A stretch of DNA of 64,000 nucleotides from positions 248,001 through 312,000 of the forward strand of contig NZ_BDCE01000019.1 in NCBI RefSeq assembly GCF_001613345.1. The letters are read 5' to 3'. Position numbers and translations under genes: made by a program. Shown one piece after another: positions 18,122-27,860 of the stretch. Numbering within the stretch: the first letter of the stretch is position 1; each line of letters starts with the position of its first letter. Under the pieces are notes generated by a model, which worked only from the letters and a program-made list of their open reading frames with translations, had not been told where the DNA came from and searched no databases. Source of the DNA: Nocardia uniformis NBRC 13702. GTDB taxonomy: Bacteria > Actinomycetota > Actinomycetes > Mycobacteriales > Mycobacteriaceae.

Positions 18122-18295
18122 TGCGCGTCATGCGGCCGTTCTTCGCGGTGGCAAAGGCGGTGTAGCTCACCGTGGAGCGGCTCCCGAGGATCTTCGCGAG
18201 ACTGGCATAGGCCGGACGAAGCTGTCCATATCGTTTCCCGGTGGTGCGGTGGCTGGTCGATGCGAACCGCCACGACGGCGAAATCAGGGCCGTCG

Positions 18296-18910
18296 TTACG
18301 GTGCGACCGGAGCGAGGTGGTCGAGGGTGGGGACGACGACGCCGAACAGGTCGGCGATGGTGGTGAGGGCGGCGGTCTGTAGCGCCGAGGCAGGCACCGT
18401 GGCGCCGTCTGGACCGGCGAGCGGCCGGGTGGCGGTGGCCTCGGCGACGACGGTCGATCGGTAGCCGAGGTTGAAGGCGCCCTGTGCGGTGAACTGCACG
18501 CACATATGGGTCATGAAACCGGCGAGCACCAGTTCCTGCCCCGCGCCGAGTTCACGCAGCGTCGCTTCGAGTTCGGTGTCGTGGAAGGCATTCGGGAACT
18601 GTTTGACCACAATCGGTTCGCCCGGCAGTGGAGCTACGACAGCGCTGATCGCGCCGATATCAGCGCGGATATCGTAGGGCGTACCGGGTCCGCCGTCATT
18701 GACGATGTGGATGATCGGTCGGCCCAGCGAGCGGGCCGTCACCAACAGGCGAGCAGCGGCGGTCAGTGCCTGTTCGGCATCGGGTAGCGCCATGACGCCG
18801 GTGCGGTAGGTGTTCTGGAAGTCGATCATTATCAGGGTGGCGTCGGCCAGCCGGGACGGCTGCTGGTCCAGTCCGGAAACGGTGCGCAATGTCGGTGCGG
18901 CGGTGGTCAT
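18296..18910 (-). CDS. Isochorismatase-family cysteine hydrolase
   Basis: A 204-residue alpha/beta hydrolase of the isochorismatase-like (YcaC/nicotinamidase) superfamily. The catalytic triad is visible as Asp30 (LIMIDFQNTY), Lys103 (VVKQFPNAF) and Cys137 (GFMTHMCVQFTAQ). Members hydrolyse amides or vinyl ethers; the substrate is not predictable. The gene is divergent from a GlxA-type AraC regulator at 19102, a pairing often seen where the regulator controls the hydrolase. Confidence 0.87.
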   Translation of the reverse strand: MTTAAPTLRTVSGLDQQPSRLADATLIMIDFQNTYRTGVMALPDAEQALTAAARLLVTARSLGRPIIHIVNDGGPGTPYDIRADIGAISAVVAPLPGEPIVVKQFPNAFHDTELEATLRELGAGQELVLAGFMTHMCVQFTAQGAFNLGYRSTVVAEATATRPLAGPDGATVPASALQTAALTTIADLFGVVVPTLDHLAPVAP

Positions 18911-19101
18911 TTCGGTAGTTCCTTTCGCGGCCGTGGTTATCGGCCCGAGGTGGCGACGAGCCGGGTAGTGCGGTGCACGAGGGCTCCTCCGCGAGGGATG
19001 TTCGGTACGGCATCCACGATCTCGTGCACACGAACCGATCGACAGTGGCTCGCGTGCCTACAATCGACGGAATCGGGCCAACCAGTTGCGGAAGGATTGC
19101 C

Positions 19102-20100
19102 ATGAATGTGATCGCGGTGGTGGCATTCGACCGGATCCATCCGTTCCATCTGTCGGTGCCGTGCCTGGTTTTCGGCGAGGAGCAGCCGTCTGCGGAGTTG
19201 CCGCCGTGTGAGGTTCGGGTGTGTACGCCGGGAGCCACACCGATCATCACGACCGCGGGATTCACGGTGTCCACCGGCCATGGCCTGGATGAGGTGGCGG
19301 GGGCGTCGATGGTGATCGTGCCGAGTTGGCCGGATCCGGAACTACCGGCCCCACCCGAGATCATCGACGCGGTCCGTACCGCGCACCAGGGCGGCGCGCG
19401 GGTGGTCGGCCTATGCCTGGGCGCGTTCGTGGTCGCCGATACCGGTCTGCTGGCTGATCGCCCGGCGGCCACCCACTGGAAATGGGCCGATGTCTTCGCG
19501 CGCCGGTTCCCCGATGTGCGACTGGATCGAGAATCCCTCTATGTCGACGACGGTGACATCGTCACCTCGGCCGGAACCACCGCCGCCATCGATACCTGCC
19601 TGCATCTGCTGCGCCGCCAACACGGCGCCGAACTCGCCAATCGGGTAGCGCGCCGTCTCGTCACGCCCCCGCATCGCGAGGGCGGACAGGCGCAGTTCAT
19701 CGAACATCCCTTGCCCGCAACAGGTTCGCGGCATCCCCTGGCCGGCACCCTGCGCTGGGCTATCGAACATCTCGCCGAAGACCTGACCGTCGACCGTCTC
19801 GCCACCCACGCCGCAATGAGCCGCCGTACCTTCACCCGTCATTTCCGCGCGACCGTGGGCACCGGCGTGAGCACCTGGGTGGCCACCCAACGCATTGTCA
19901 TGGCTCAACGCCTGCTCGAAACCGGCGATCACACCATCGAACGCATAGCCGACCAATGCGGATTCGGTAGCGCCGTGACCATGCGCGAACAGTTCGCCCG
20001 CACCCTCGGCACCACCCCCTCGGCCTACCGCAAGACCTTCCGATGGCCGCCGCACGCCGCAGACAATCGCCGCGGCGGGGTTGACCTCAACCGTGGTTGA
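19102..20100 (+). CDS. GlxA-type transcriptional regulator (DJ-1/PfpI domain plus AraC HTH)
   Basis: A 332-residue regulator. Residues 1-190 form a DJ-1/PfpI-like amidotransferase fold with the nucleophile-elbow-like GLCLGAFVVADTGLL. The C-terminal 100 residues carry an AraC double HTH: EDLTVDRLATHAAMSRRTF, then HTIERIADQCGFGS and TPSAYRKTF. The start at ATG 19102 has GGAAGGA eight to twelve bases upstream; earlier in-frame starts lack family similarity. It likely controls the divergent isochorismatase-like hydrolase. The methyltransferase begins 17 bp after its stop and could be cotranscribed. Confidence 0.88.
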   Translation: MNVIAVVAFDRIHPFHLSVPCLVFGEEQPSAELPPCEVRVCTPGATPIITTAGFTVSTGHGLDEVAGASMVIVPSWPDPELPAPPEIIDAVRTAHQGGARVVGLCLGAFVVADTGLLADRPAATHWKWADVFARRFPDVRLDRESLYVDDGDIVTSAGTTAAIDTCLHLLRRQHGAELANRVARRLVTPPHREGGQAQFIEHPLPATGSRHPLAGTLRWAIEHLAEDLTVDRLATHAAMSRRTFTRHFRATVGTGVSTWVATQRIVMAQRLLETGDHTIERIADQCGFGSAVTMREQFARTLGTTPSAYRKTFRWPPHAADNRRGGVDLNRG

Positions 20101-20117
20101 GGGCCGATGCTGGAGGT

Positions 20118-20795
20118 ATGACTCGCTCCGCTGAATTCTGGGATTCCGTCTACGCCGACGACAGCGACACCGCGCCCTGGGTAATCGGGGAACCACAGCC
20201 CGCGATAGTCGAATTGGAACGCACGGGATGGATCAAGGGGCGGGTACTCGACCCCGGAGCCGGAGCCGGAGAGCACACAATCTTGTTGACGCGCTTGGGA
20301 TACGACGTGCGCGGGGTCGACCTCGCACCGAGAGCGGTGGCGTGGGCCCGTCGGAACGCGGCGGAGCAGGATGTGCCCCACGCCCGTTTCGATGTGGCGG
20401 ACGCATTGCACCTGAGCGAGGCGACAGCGCTTGTCGACGAGAGTAATGGTGACCGACCGGCATTCGACACCATCGTCGACAGCGCCCTGTTTCATATCTT
20501 CGGTGAGGATCCGGACGCCCGCGCCGAGTACGTGCGCAGCCTGCACGCCGTCTGCAAGCCGGGCGGGCTGGTGCACATTTTGGCGCTGTCGGATAGCGAG
20601 CCGGGGTTCGGGCCACGGATCAGCGATTCCGTGATCCGCGAATCCTTCCAGGAGGGTTGGGAATTGGAGGAGCTGCGCCCGGCTCGGTATCGCGGTCGCG
20701 TCACCCCCGGAGTGGCCGAGGAGGCCGCGCATATGGAACAGCACAACGGGCGGGTCGACGTCGCCGCATGGCTGGCCCGCATTCGCCGCGTCTAG
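20118..20795 (+). CDS. Class I SAM-dependent methyltransferase (thiopurine-MT-like)
   Basis: A 225-residue enzyme with motif I VLDPGAGAGEHTILL, DVRGVDLAPRAV and VCKPGGLVHILAL. The N-terminal FWDSVYADDSDTAPWVIGEP (tryptophan plus an acidic patch) resembles the small-molecule methyltransferases related to TPMT/tellurite resistance proteins. The ATG at 20118 follows CTGGAGG. It lies 17 bp after the GlxA-type regulator and may be cotranscribed with it. It converges on the GntR gene with 12 bp between stops. Confidence 0.82.
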   Translation: MTRSAEFWDSVYADDSDTAPWVIGEPQPAIVELERTGWIKGRVLDPGAGAGEHTILLTRLGYDVRGVDLAPRAVAWARRNAAEQDVPHARFDVADALHLSEATALVDESNGDRPAFDTIVDSALFHIFGEDPDARAEYVRSLHAVCKPGGLVHILALSDSEPGFGPRISDSVIRESFQEGWELEELRPARYRGRVTPGVAEEAAHMEQHNGRVDVAAWLARIRRV

Positions 20796-20807
20796 CGCGG
20801 ACCGGCG

Positions 20808-21584
20808 CTATGCCGTGCGAGCTGCTCGTTCGTCAGCGGATTCGACTGTCGCACCGACCAATTCATCGAAGCGAGCGACCACCTTCGCGTGGTACATCTC
20901 GAAGAGATCCTCGAACAACGAGAGTTGGGCATCGCTCGGGCCGGAATCGGATTCCCAGACCGCGAGCAGCGCGCGCCACACCAGCACGTGCAGATCCGGT
21001 CCGGCGGCGTAGTAGGCGGTGACGGCCTCGGGGACGTCGAGCACCATTTCGCCGATGGAATTGAGTATCGAACGGCGCAGGCCCTGGCCGAGTTCGGTGA
21101 GCAGGCGGCGCACCAGATCCAGCTCCAGGGCGAGCATGGCGCGCAGGTCCGGATCGGGCGTTCTGGCAATGCCCTCCAGCTCGTCGACGGCGGCCTTCAC
21201 GTCGGCCGGATCGAGGCGGGCGGCGCTGCCGGTATAGCCGAGCAGGGCGTCGAGGATGATGGTGCGTTCCTCGGCGACGATGTCGCCGAACATATCGGCC
21301 GCGATCTCGGGCGTGCCCCGCGAGAGCTGGAACAGTCGCCGATACACCTCGACCCCGCCGTCGGCGCGGACATCGCGAGTCACGAAACCCTTACCGCGAT
21401 GCGCACGGGCGAAGCCGTAGGACTCCAGCCTGCCGAGCACCAATTGCGCGGTCGCCCGGTTCATATCGAACTCCTCGGCGACCTGCCGCACCGATGGCAT
21501 CAGATCGCCCGACTCGTATACCCCGGCGACCACACGACGAGCCAGCTCGTCGGCAACGTCGGCAACAACCGTCTGGGCTCCCAT
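20808..21584 (-). CDS. GntR family transcriptional regulator
   Basis: A 258-residue regulator. The winged HTH occupies residues 6-72: ELARRVVAGVYESGD, PSVRQVAEEFDMNRATAQ, then YGFARAHRGKGFVT, a standard GntR signature. The C-terminal helical domain is compatible with an FCD/FadR-type effector domain; the ligand is not identifiable. It is divergent from the class V PLP enzyme, with a 303-bp intergenic region that includes a short palindrome near its own start. Confidence 0.83.
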   Translation of the reverse strand: MGAQTVVADVADELARRVVAGVYESGDLMPSVRQVAEEFDMNRATAQLVLGRLESYGFARAHRGKGFVTRDVRADGGVEVYRRLFQLSRGTPEIAADMFGDIVAEERTIILDALLGYTGSAARLDPADVKAAVDELEGIARTPDPDLRAMLALELDLVRRLLTELGQGLRRSILNSIGEMVLDVPEAVTAYYAAGPDLHVLVWRALLAVWESDSGPSDAQLSLFEDLFEMYHAKVVARFDELVGATVESADERAARTA

Positions 21585-21887
21585 GACATCGCCTTTCCGC
21601 CACGCTCGAAATATTTCAGCCTTAACGTCTCAGACAGTCTAGCGCTCCCACCGCAACCATTGGATACCGAGGGTGCGTGGATGCACACCCACTGCAGGCA
21701 AGCGTCCCAGACAAAAGCGTCAATCCGACGAACCCGACCGAACGCGGCCGTCGTGGCCCGCGAGGCGCCAGGCGGGGGCCGCACGACGGTCCGCAGGGCT
21801 GCCACGCGGAGGGCCCGCCGATGATTCGGGCCAGAATCGGCGCTCTGGATATTGAACCCGCACTGACTCGGACCGCAGGATGGGCTG
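21585..21887. other. Divergent intergenic region, GntR / PLP enzyme
   Basis: No gene is recognised. GntR-proximal sequence is AT-rich and includes the palindrome at 21608-21617, noted separately. The right part is Arg-coding noise in all frames. Confidence 0.4.
21608..21617. promoter_or_regulatory. 10-bp palindrome GAAATATTTC near the GntR start
   Basis: A perfect palindrome centred about 28 bp upstream of the GntR start codon, in an otherwise GC-rich context. Its position fits an autoregulatory operator, but it is short and not a recognised GntR consensus. Confidence 0.25.
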
Positions 21888-22940
21888 ATGACAGCCGATT
21901 TCGCACTGCTGCCGGGGTCCGTTCGCGATGCGTTCGCACCCACCGTCACCTATCTGAATACTGCCGGATACAGCCTGCTGCCGGTGGCCGTGGCGGAAGC
22001 GGTGACCGCCTTCGAGCACGAGCGCATGCGAGGTGAGTCCAATATCCTCGCGGTGGACGCGGCGATCGCAGTCTGCCGGACCTCGTTCGCCGGGCTGGTC
22101 GGACTGCGGGCCGACCAGGTCGCGATCGGCTCCCAGGTGTCACAGCTGGTGGGGCTGATTGCGGGGAGCCTGCCGGACGGCGCGAATGTGGTTGTGCCCG
22201 AGGGAGAATTCACGTCACTGCTGTGGCCCTTCCTGGCACGGCCCGGATTGCGGGTGCGAACGGTTCCGATCGGTGATCTCGCCGCCGCCGTGCGACCGGA
22301 TGACGATCTCGTCGCCGCCGCGGTGGTGCAATCCGCCGATGGCGCCGTGGTCGATGTGCCCGCCGTGGTCGCCGCCGCCCGGCACCACGGGGCCCGCGTG
22401 CTCTTCGACGTCAGTCAGGCCGTCGGCTGGTTCCCCGTCCACGACACCGGCGCGGACTGGGTGGTCAGCGTGGGCTACAAATGGCTCCTCGGCCCCAAGG
22501 GCACCGCCTTCCTGGCGGGCACCGACGAGGCACTGAATACCCTGCGCCCGTTGGCTGCCGGCTGGTGGGCGGGCTTCGACCCGTGGCAGACCTGCTACGA
22601 CGCTCCGCTCCGCCTCGCCGACGACGCCCGCCGGTTCGACGTCTCCCCGGTCTGGCCCGCCTGGGTGGGCCAGCAACCGGCGCTCGAGCTGATCGAATCC
22701 ATTGGCATCGATGCCATTCACCGCCACAATGTCACCCTGGCCAATCGCTTGCGTACGGGTCTCGGCCTGCCGGAAAGCAATTCGGCCATTGTCGCCGTGG
22801 CGGTCACCTCCGAGATCAGCGAACGCCTGCACGCCGCCAAGGTGGTCGGTGCGATGCGCGCCGGACGGCTGCGCCTGGCCTGCCACCTCTACAACACCGA
22901 GGATGACATCGACCGCGCGCTGGAGGCGCTCGCCCGATAG
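21888..22940 (+). CDS. Class V PLP-dependent aminotransferase/desulfurase-like enzyme
   Basis: A 350-residue fold-type I PLP enzyme. The cofactor lysine is Lys198 in SVGYKWLLGPKG; VLFDVSQAVGWFPV supplies the Asp/Gln that contact the pyridine ring, and YLNTAGYSLLP starts the fold as in class V members. It resembles the kynureninase/cysteine-desulfurase-like group of uncertain substrate. The gene stops 9 bp before a Ser/Thr kinase gene on the same strand, so the two are probably cotranscribed. Confidence 0.83.
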   Translation: MTADFALLPGSVRDAFAPTVTYLNTAGYSLLPVAVAEAVTAFEHERMRGESNILAVDAAIAVCRTSFAGLVGLRADQVAIGSQVSQLVGLIAGSLPDGANVVVPEGEFTSLLWPFLARPGLRVRTVPIGDLAAAVRPDDDLVAAAVVQSADGAVVDVPAVVAAARHHGARVLFDVSQAVGWFPVHDTGADWVVSVGYKWLLGPKGTAFLAGTDEALNTLRPLAAGWWAGFDPWQTCYDAPLRLADDARRFDVSPVWPAWVGQQPALELIESIGIDAIHRHNVTLANRLRTGLGLPESNSAIVAVAVTSEISERLHAAKVVGAMRAGRLRLACHLYNTEDDIDRALEALAR

Positions 22941-22949
22941 CTTAGGGGT

Positions 22950-24416
22950 GTGGACGGAACGCCCTTCGGTCGATATCGCCTGCTCGGGCTGCTCGGTAAG
23001 GGCGGCATGGGGCAGGTCTACCGCGCCTTCGACACCGGCACCGATCGGGTGGTCGCGCTGAAGGTGCTGCCACCGGAGTTCGCCCATGACCCGGTATATC
23101 GGGAGCGGTTTCGACGGGAGGCGCAGGCGGCCGCCAGATTGACTGAGCCGCATGTGGTTCCGATCCACGACTACGGGGAGATCGATGGGCGACTGTTCCT
23201 GGATATGCGGTTGGTCGACGGAACCGACCTCGGTACCCGGGTGGCTGTCACCGGAGGCATGAACGCCGACGAGGCGGTGTCGCATATCGCGCAGATCGCC
23301 TCGGCCCTCGATGCGGCGCATCGGGCCGGACTGGTGCACCGGGATGTGAAGCCGTCGAATGTCCTTGTCACCGCAGAGGGTTTCGCCTACCTCATCGACT
23401 TCGGCATCGCGGTCGCCGATAAGGACACCGGCCTCACCACGACGGGCGCGGCCATCGGGACCTTCGCCTATATGGCCCCCGAGCGTCTGCTGCACGGCGA
23501 CTACGACGCGCGCGCGGATGTGTATTCGCTGGCCTGCGTGCTCTACGAATGCCTCGCGGGAGCCAAGCCGTTCCCGGGCGAGAGCGTGGAAAGGCAAGTC
23601 GCGGCCCACCTTTCCACCCCACCGCCACGACCGTCGATCGCGGCACGCGTATCGGAGGCATTCGATGCGGTGATCGCGCGCGGGATGGCGAAGGATCCGG
23701 ATCAGCGCTACGCCACCGCCGGAGCCTTGGCCGCGGCCGCCCGGGCCGCGCTGACGGGGCGCACGACCACCGAACCGATGGCCCCGCCCCCGGAGGAGGA
23801 TCCGAGATTCGCTGTGACACAGGTTGGTCCGGTCACCGGGCCGATGGCGGCGGCGCCGCGGCGGATGGTATTCGTCTGGGTAATGGTCGTCTCGATGGCA
23901 TCGGTAGTCGCGCTGGGGGTGACATTCGCTGTTCTCACCCAGCAGGATTCGGCACACGACAGTTCGCAGGCGAGTCCGAGTTCCACAGCCGGACCCGGAG
24001 TGCCACCGGGCCCCGTGACCACCGGACCGGCAGATCCCCCGGGCGCCACCACTACGGGCCCGACCACACCCCCTATCACCACCACCGCTCCCCCTACACC
24101 GTCGGCGGGAACCCGCATGGCCGACTTCGTGCGCGAGCACTACGCGCTCCTGCCGGGAAACACCGTCGCCGCGTGGGGACGGCTGACCCCGCGGTATCAG
24201 AGCTATATCGGCGACTTCAGGACATACCGGGCATTCTGGGACACAGTCGATTCCGTGACGATCTCCGATGCCAGCGCCGACGCGGCGACATCGACCGTCA
24301 CCTACCGCCTGACCCTCCGCTATCCCGACGGCCGAGTCGCGACCGAGGCCCGTCGCGCCGAACTGGTGGCCAACGGCGACGGCTTTCGGATCGACAGCGC
24401 GGAACTCGTCTCCTGA
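22950..24416 (+). CDS. Receptor-type Ser/Thr protein kinase with extracellular NTF2-like domain
   Basis: 488 residues, starting with GTG. The kinase domain spans residues 8-270: Gly-loop [10 protein letters not shown] at 15-24, Lys38, HRDVKPSN from 130, DFG 150-152 and APE 176-178, with Thr-rich activation loop [12 protein letters not shown]. One TM helix lies at 306-329. Outside are a Thr/Pro-rich linker (about 335-385) and a C-terminal domain (about 386-488, [20 protein letters not shown]) that looks like an NTF2/SnoaL-type fold. The layout is that of actinobacterial Pkn kinases. The Thr/Pro linker may be glycosylated or span the wall. It lies 9 bp after the PLP enzyme gene. Confidence 0.9.
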   Translation: MDGTPFGRYRLLGLLGKGGMGQVYRAFDTGTDRVVALKVLPPEFAHDPVYRERFRREAQAAARLTEPHVVPIHDYGEIDGRLFLDMRLVDGTDLGTRVAVTGGMNADEAVSHIAQIASALDAAHRAGLVHRDVKPSNVLVTAEGFAYLIDFGIAVADKDTGLTTTGAAIGTFAYMAPERLLHGDYDARADVYSLACVLYECLAGAKPFPGESVERQVAAHLSTPPPRPSIAARVSEAFDAVIARGMAKDPDQRYATAGALAAAARAALTGRTTTEPMAPPPEEDPRFAVTQVGPVTGPMAAAPRRMVFVWVMVVSMASVVALGVTFAVLTQQDSAHDSSQASPSSTAGPGVPPGPVTTGPADPPGATTTGPTTPPITTTAPPTPSAGTRMADFVREHYALLPGNTVAAWGRLTPRYQSYIGDFRTYRAFWDTVDSVTISDASADAATSTVTYRLTLRYPDGRVATEARRAELVANGDGFRIDSAELVS

Positions 24417-24645
24417 CGGCCCTGGCGTACAAGCGTTTTGCCCGTTTAGCGACGGTGCAGCTGCCCAAACCTAATGGTGGGTAATATGCGGGCCCCATGG
24501 CGTGTCGCGGGCGGCACGCCGGGACGGAATGGACGAATGGCTAATCGACAGTTTCGTTGTGGCGGGCTATCGACTATTAATGGCATGTGCCGTTGTCAAT
24601 CGTGATCACTTGTCCAGGGTCGGATCGTCTGTTTCGGGAGGAGAT

Positions 24646-25956
24646 GTGACGGAGTTTCCGATCGGGGATGAGGTTACGCAGCTAGCCCATCGCGTCGAGA
24701 AGGCGCGCGGGCGGCTGGCGTATCAGTTCGACCCGGCCCTGACCGAGGCGCTGTCCGAACGCGAGCTGGCCGAGGAACGTGAGCTCGCCGAACGTATTCG
24801 GGTCGAGGATCGCGAACAGCGCTGGAAGCAGGTGCAGGCCACCGCGGCGACGGCCGACCGCGCCAGGATGACCAGCGAGGAAATCGAGAAGGCCGATATG
24901 CGAGATCTGCTGATCGCGCGCAAGGCGATCGCCGCACAGCGACGGGAATCCAGCCCACACGCCAAACTCGCCTCGCTGTACCGGCATCGGGCCTGGTCCC
25001 TACGGGCACTCGCCGGTGTGGTCGGCGCGGGCATGCTGTGGTCCGCGGTGAACGTCCAGCAGAACATCGCACCCGGCGGTCCCACGAATCCGCTGTTCTG
25101 GTTCAGCTATCTGCTCGAAGCCATGATCAGCGTCTGTCTGATCATCATCATGATCGGCACCAACAAGGTGTCCGAATGGGGCGTGCTCGACAACCGCCGC
25201 CAGGTCCACATTGCCGAAATCGCCCTGCTGTCACTGACCGTGGGCCTCAACACCTACCCGTACGTCGCCAGGGGCGATTGGTACGAGGTCGCCGTGCACG
25301 CCGTCGCACCGGTCATGATCGGCGTCGCCCTGCTCATCCACAATGCCGTCAGCGCGCGCTACGGCATGGCGATTCATCAGGCCACCGATCAGATCCGCGG
25401 TCTGCCCGATCCGGCCGAGCAGATTCGGCAGAAGCTGAACGTACGCCGGCTCTCCGCCATGGCCGACTACAAGCTGAGCGCGCCGCCGCATCAGCAGCAG
25501 CAGCCCGCACTCGAGAAGTCGACCACGCGGGCCGTGGAAGCCGCACAGCCCGTCCTGGAGGCGGAAACCGTACCCGAGGACGAAGCCGACGCCGCGTCCG
25601 CTGAGAACGCCGCCAAGGCCGATACCGCGGCTACCCAGAACGGCTCGGTGACCCGCAACGGCTCCGCGACCAAGAATGGTGCGGTGTCGTCGAGCCGCTC
25701 TACCGTGGCCGCACCCACCAAGATCGAGGCGCCGGTCGCGCCCGTCGAACCGACGAAGCGCGCGTCCGCCGTGGCCGCCGCCGAACTCGATGCCCTGTGG
25801 GCCGAGAACATCGGGTCCTTCGGCAGCCCGGACAAGGATGACGCCACCTCCGAGGAATACGACACGGGCCAGTTCCGCGTCGCCGATGGCCTGGAGAAGG
25901 AACTCGCCGAAATGCAGGCCGAGCGCCGCCGCGCCCGCAGCACCAAGCGCCGCTGA
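24646..25956 (+). CDS. Four-TM protein with N-terminal coiled coil and Ala-rich cytoplasmic tail (DUF2637-like)
   Basis: 436 residues from GTG 24646, with GGGAGGAG just upstream; longer in-frame starts were rejected. Residues 20-110 are charged and helical (repeated REL-AEE-RELAER), likely a coiled coil. Four TM helices follow at about 120-275, including LFWFSYLLEAMISVCLIIIMIG and VAPVMIGVALLIHNAVS, resembling the DUF2637/SpdA-like membrane domain found near conjugation genes. The last 140 residues are Ala/Thr/Glu-rich and disordered, with NGS repeats. Function unknown. The possible link to DNA transfer is by resemblance and by the HTH-like neighbour at 27861; no transfer ATPase is present. 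Confidence 0.6.
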   Translation: MTEFPIGDEVTQLAHRVEKARGRLAYQFDPALTEALSERELAEERELAERIRVEDREQRWKQVQATAATADRARMTSEEIEKADMRDLLIARKAIAAQRRESSPHAKLASLYRHRAWSLRALAGVVGAGMLWSAVNVQQNIAPGGPTNPLFWFSYLLEAMISVCLIIIMIGTNKVSEWGVLDNRRQVHIAEIALLSLTVGLNTYPYVARGDWYEVAVHAVAPVMIGVALLIHNAVSARYGMAIHQATDQIRGLPDPAEQIRQKLNVRRLSAMADYKLSAPPHQQQQPALEKSTTRAVEAAQPVLEAETVPEDEADAASAENAAKADTAATQNGSVTRNGSATKNGAVSSSRSTVAAPTKIEAPVAPVEPTKRASAVAAAELDALWAENIGSFGSPDKDDATSEEYDTGQFRVADGLEKELAEMQAERRRARSTKRR

Positions 25957-26556
25957 CAGCCAAGTCTCACGGTTTGACGATCTCGAATCGGGTGATGCCC
26001 GGTCGGCCGCATCGGCTGACCGGGCATTCTCGTTGACGCGAGCATTCTCGTTGACGATCGGCCCAACTCGTTGCCGCTCAGCACATCTGAGCGCTGAGCA
26101 TCGAAAGCCGCGTCGTCACCGAGCGGGAGGCGCAGTGACGCGTCAGCGGCATTGGCGGCCGTGATGATCGCGGTGGCGACCCCGGCCGAGTCACCCGCCA
26201 GGTTGCCGTCGCCTATCGTGTCGAATCATATTGCTGCACAGCGCTTTTCGGAGAACACTGGATTCGAGTCGCTGAAATAGGCTGCGCCCTTGCCGAGTAG
26301 ACTCACGATCACCCCGGCACGGCGCTCGCGCACGGTGGACAGTACCGCGCGAATGAATGTGGCGGGACCGAGGAAGTGCAGGTCGAAAGGGTCGCGCATT
26401 TCGGTGTCGACCCTCTCCGCTACCGCTCCGACCCGTGCGCGGCCCGCCGTCCGGTCGACAATCGCCCAATGGTGCGCGGCTATCTAGACGCCGCGCGAAT
26501 GGTCGGCGGCCGAGGTGGCCAGGCGATTGTCGACCAGAGGGTCGAGGCGACGCGAC
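25957..26556. other. 600-bp stretch holding only a gene remnant
   Basis: No intact gene. The left 90 bp contain GGTGATGCCCGGTCGGCCG and its partial inverse, a possible terminator for the upstream gene (25993-26025). The remainder holds SDR fragments on the minus strand, described separately. Confidence 0.5.
26050..26484 (-). pseudogene. Decayed short-chain dehydrogenase (SDR) remnant
   Basis: Translating the minus strand from 26484 gives an 85-codon frame containing VDTEMRDPFDLHFLGPAT and VLSTVRERRAGVIVSLL, the helix-4/strand-5 region of classical SDRs. This frame stops at 26226-26228 before the catalytic Tyr-x-x-x-Lys. Further downstream, another frame reads GVATAIITAANAADASLRLP then LGDDA, the C-terminus typical of the same subfamily. 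The N-terminal Rossmann motif, the active site and a start codon are missing. The gene has therefore lost both ends and its centre by deletion and frameshift. Confidence 0.6.
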
Positions 26557-27540
26557 TCAGTAGCGGCGAGCGCCCGTAATCGACATCTCGTCCAGCGCGG
26601 ATTCGGTCACGCCGACGCCATAGGTGGAAGCGTGGATGATCCGACCGTCGCCCGCGTACAGCGCGGAGTGGCCACCGCCGTTGTAGGACACCAGATCACC
26701 GGGCTGCAATTCGTCGATACCGACCGGGGTACCCGCGGCCAACTGCCCGTAGCTGGTGCGTGGTAGATCCACACCCGCCTCGGCGTAGGACCACCGCACC
26801 AGACCGGAGCAGTCGAACGAGTCCGGGCCATTGCCGCCCATGCTGTAGGAGGTGCCCAGCTTGGAGCGGGCGGCCTCGACGGCGCGCTCTCCGGTGCTCC
26901 GCTGCTTCGGAAGCACCGTGGGGGCCGGGATTTCGACCACGCCGGGGATTCCGGCCAACGGGGGCATGCCATCGGGAACGGCGAAGGTGCCGAGCCCAGC
27001 GATATCGACGCTCCGTGCGTGCCCCTGGGGCGCACCCGGCGGCGGGGCGGCGGCGGGTGATGTCGGCAGCAGGTCCGCCACGGCGGTCGGGAGCGTGGGA
27101 GTTGTCGACGCGGGCACAGCGGGTTCCGAGATGGCCAGCACGGCGGGCGCGGCTTCGAATGCCGGTACCGCTGATCGACTGTGTCCCTGAACCCATGCCG
27201 TATCCGGATTCTCGGCGCGGCCGAACTCACTCGGCACCTCTGCGAGATTCGGGATCTCGGCGCGGCCGGATTCGGTCGGCACCCCGACGAGGTTCGGCGC
27301 CGCGGTGGTGCCGAGCCCCGGCACGACCATCGGACCGAACTCGAAGCTGCCCGCGATCTCGCCTGGAACTTCGATCACTCCGATACCGGGGACGGTCACC
27401 GGCTTCGCCTTCGCCGATCCCGCGGTGTAGAGCAGAGCCGCACCGAATGCCGTGGCGCAGAGAACGCCGACTGCCAGTGCCTGCCGAGAAATGCGCCGCT
27501 GGAAGAAAGGAAATCGCTGTCTGTCTCCGCCAGTTTCCAT
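26557..27540 (-). CDS. Secreted NlpC/P60 peptidoglycan endopeptidase
   Basis: 327 residues. A TM or signal segment is at about 19-45 (QALAVGVLCATAFGAALLY). A 160-residue Pro/Ala/Val-rich linker contains repeated PGIGVIEVPGE, VPGLGT and IAGLGTFAVPDG-like units. The C-terminal NlpC/P60 domain (about 215-327) has catalytic Cys in DSFDCSGLVRWSY, the first His in GGGHSALYAG and the second polar residue in RIIHAS. Such RipB/RipD-like enzymes cleave the D-Glu-mDAP bond of peptidoglycan; the linker suggests wall anchoring. It is divergent from the putative DNA-binding gene at 27861. Confidence 0.88.
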   Translation of the reverse strand: METGGDRQRFPFFQRRISRQALAVGVLCATAFGAALLYTAGSAKAKPVTVPGIGVIEVPGEIAGSFEFGPMVVPGLGTTAAPNLVGVPTESGRAEIPNLAEVPSEFGRAENPDTAWVQGHSRSAVPAFEAAPAVLAISEPAVPASTTPTLPTAVADLLPTSPAAAPPPGAPQGHARSVDIAGLGTFAVPDGMPPLAGIPGVVEIPAPTVLPKQRSTGERAVEAARSKLGTSYSMGGNGPDSFDCSGLVRWSYAEAGVDLPRTSYGQLAAGTPVGIDELQPGDLVSYNGGGHSALYAGDGRIIHASTYGVGVTESALDEMSITGARRY

Positions 27541-27860
27541 GGATGTAAGTCCTCCGATCGAGCTAGGTAGCTACTCGGTTGACGCTCATCACATTCGCAC
27601 TACGAAATTGCACTGTTCGCTTATTCACAGGTTTATGCACAGTCCGACACGCGGGTTTTGATAACGAAAAGCTAACGGAGCGAGGTTTTCTCGACGAAGA
27701 ATCTGGGTCCAATTGGACACAGCAGGGACGTGCCGGACCCGAAAATCCGCGCCGCGCGGCGCGTTCCGGCGAACAATCCGGGGGCTCTCCGGGCGCGCGT
27801 GCAAGACTTTTTCCGCACCCGTGTCCCATCGCCAAGACTCCGGTCACCACGAGGAAAGGT
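27541..27860. other. AT-rich divergent intergenic region
   Basis: This 320-bp gap between the NlpC/P60 gene and the next rightward gene is relatively AT-rich and contains two DnaA-box-like 9-mers (27621-27641). The right end carries the ribosome site AGGAAAGG before GTG 27861. No coding region was recognised. Confidence 0.45.
27621..27641 (+). other. Two DnaA-box-like 9-mers
   Basis: TTATTCACA at 27621-27629 and TTATGCACA at 27633-27641 both fit TTATNCACA, one base from the Escherichia coli DnaA box, and are 12 bp apart in the same orientation. Actinobacterial boxes usually read TTGTCCACA, so these would be weak sites. Confidence 0.3.
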
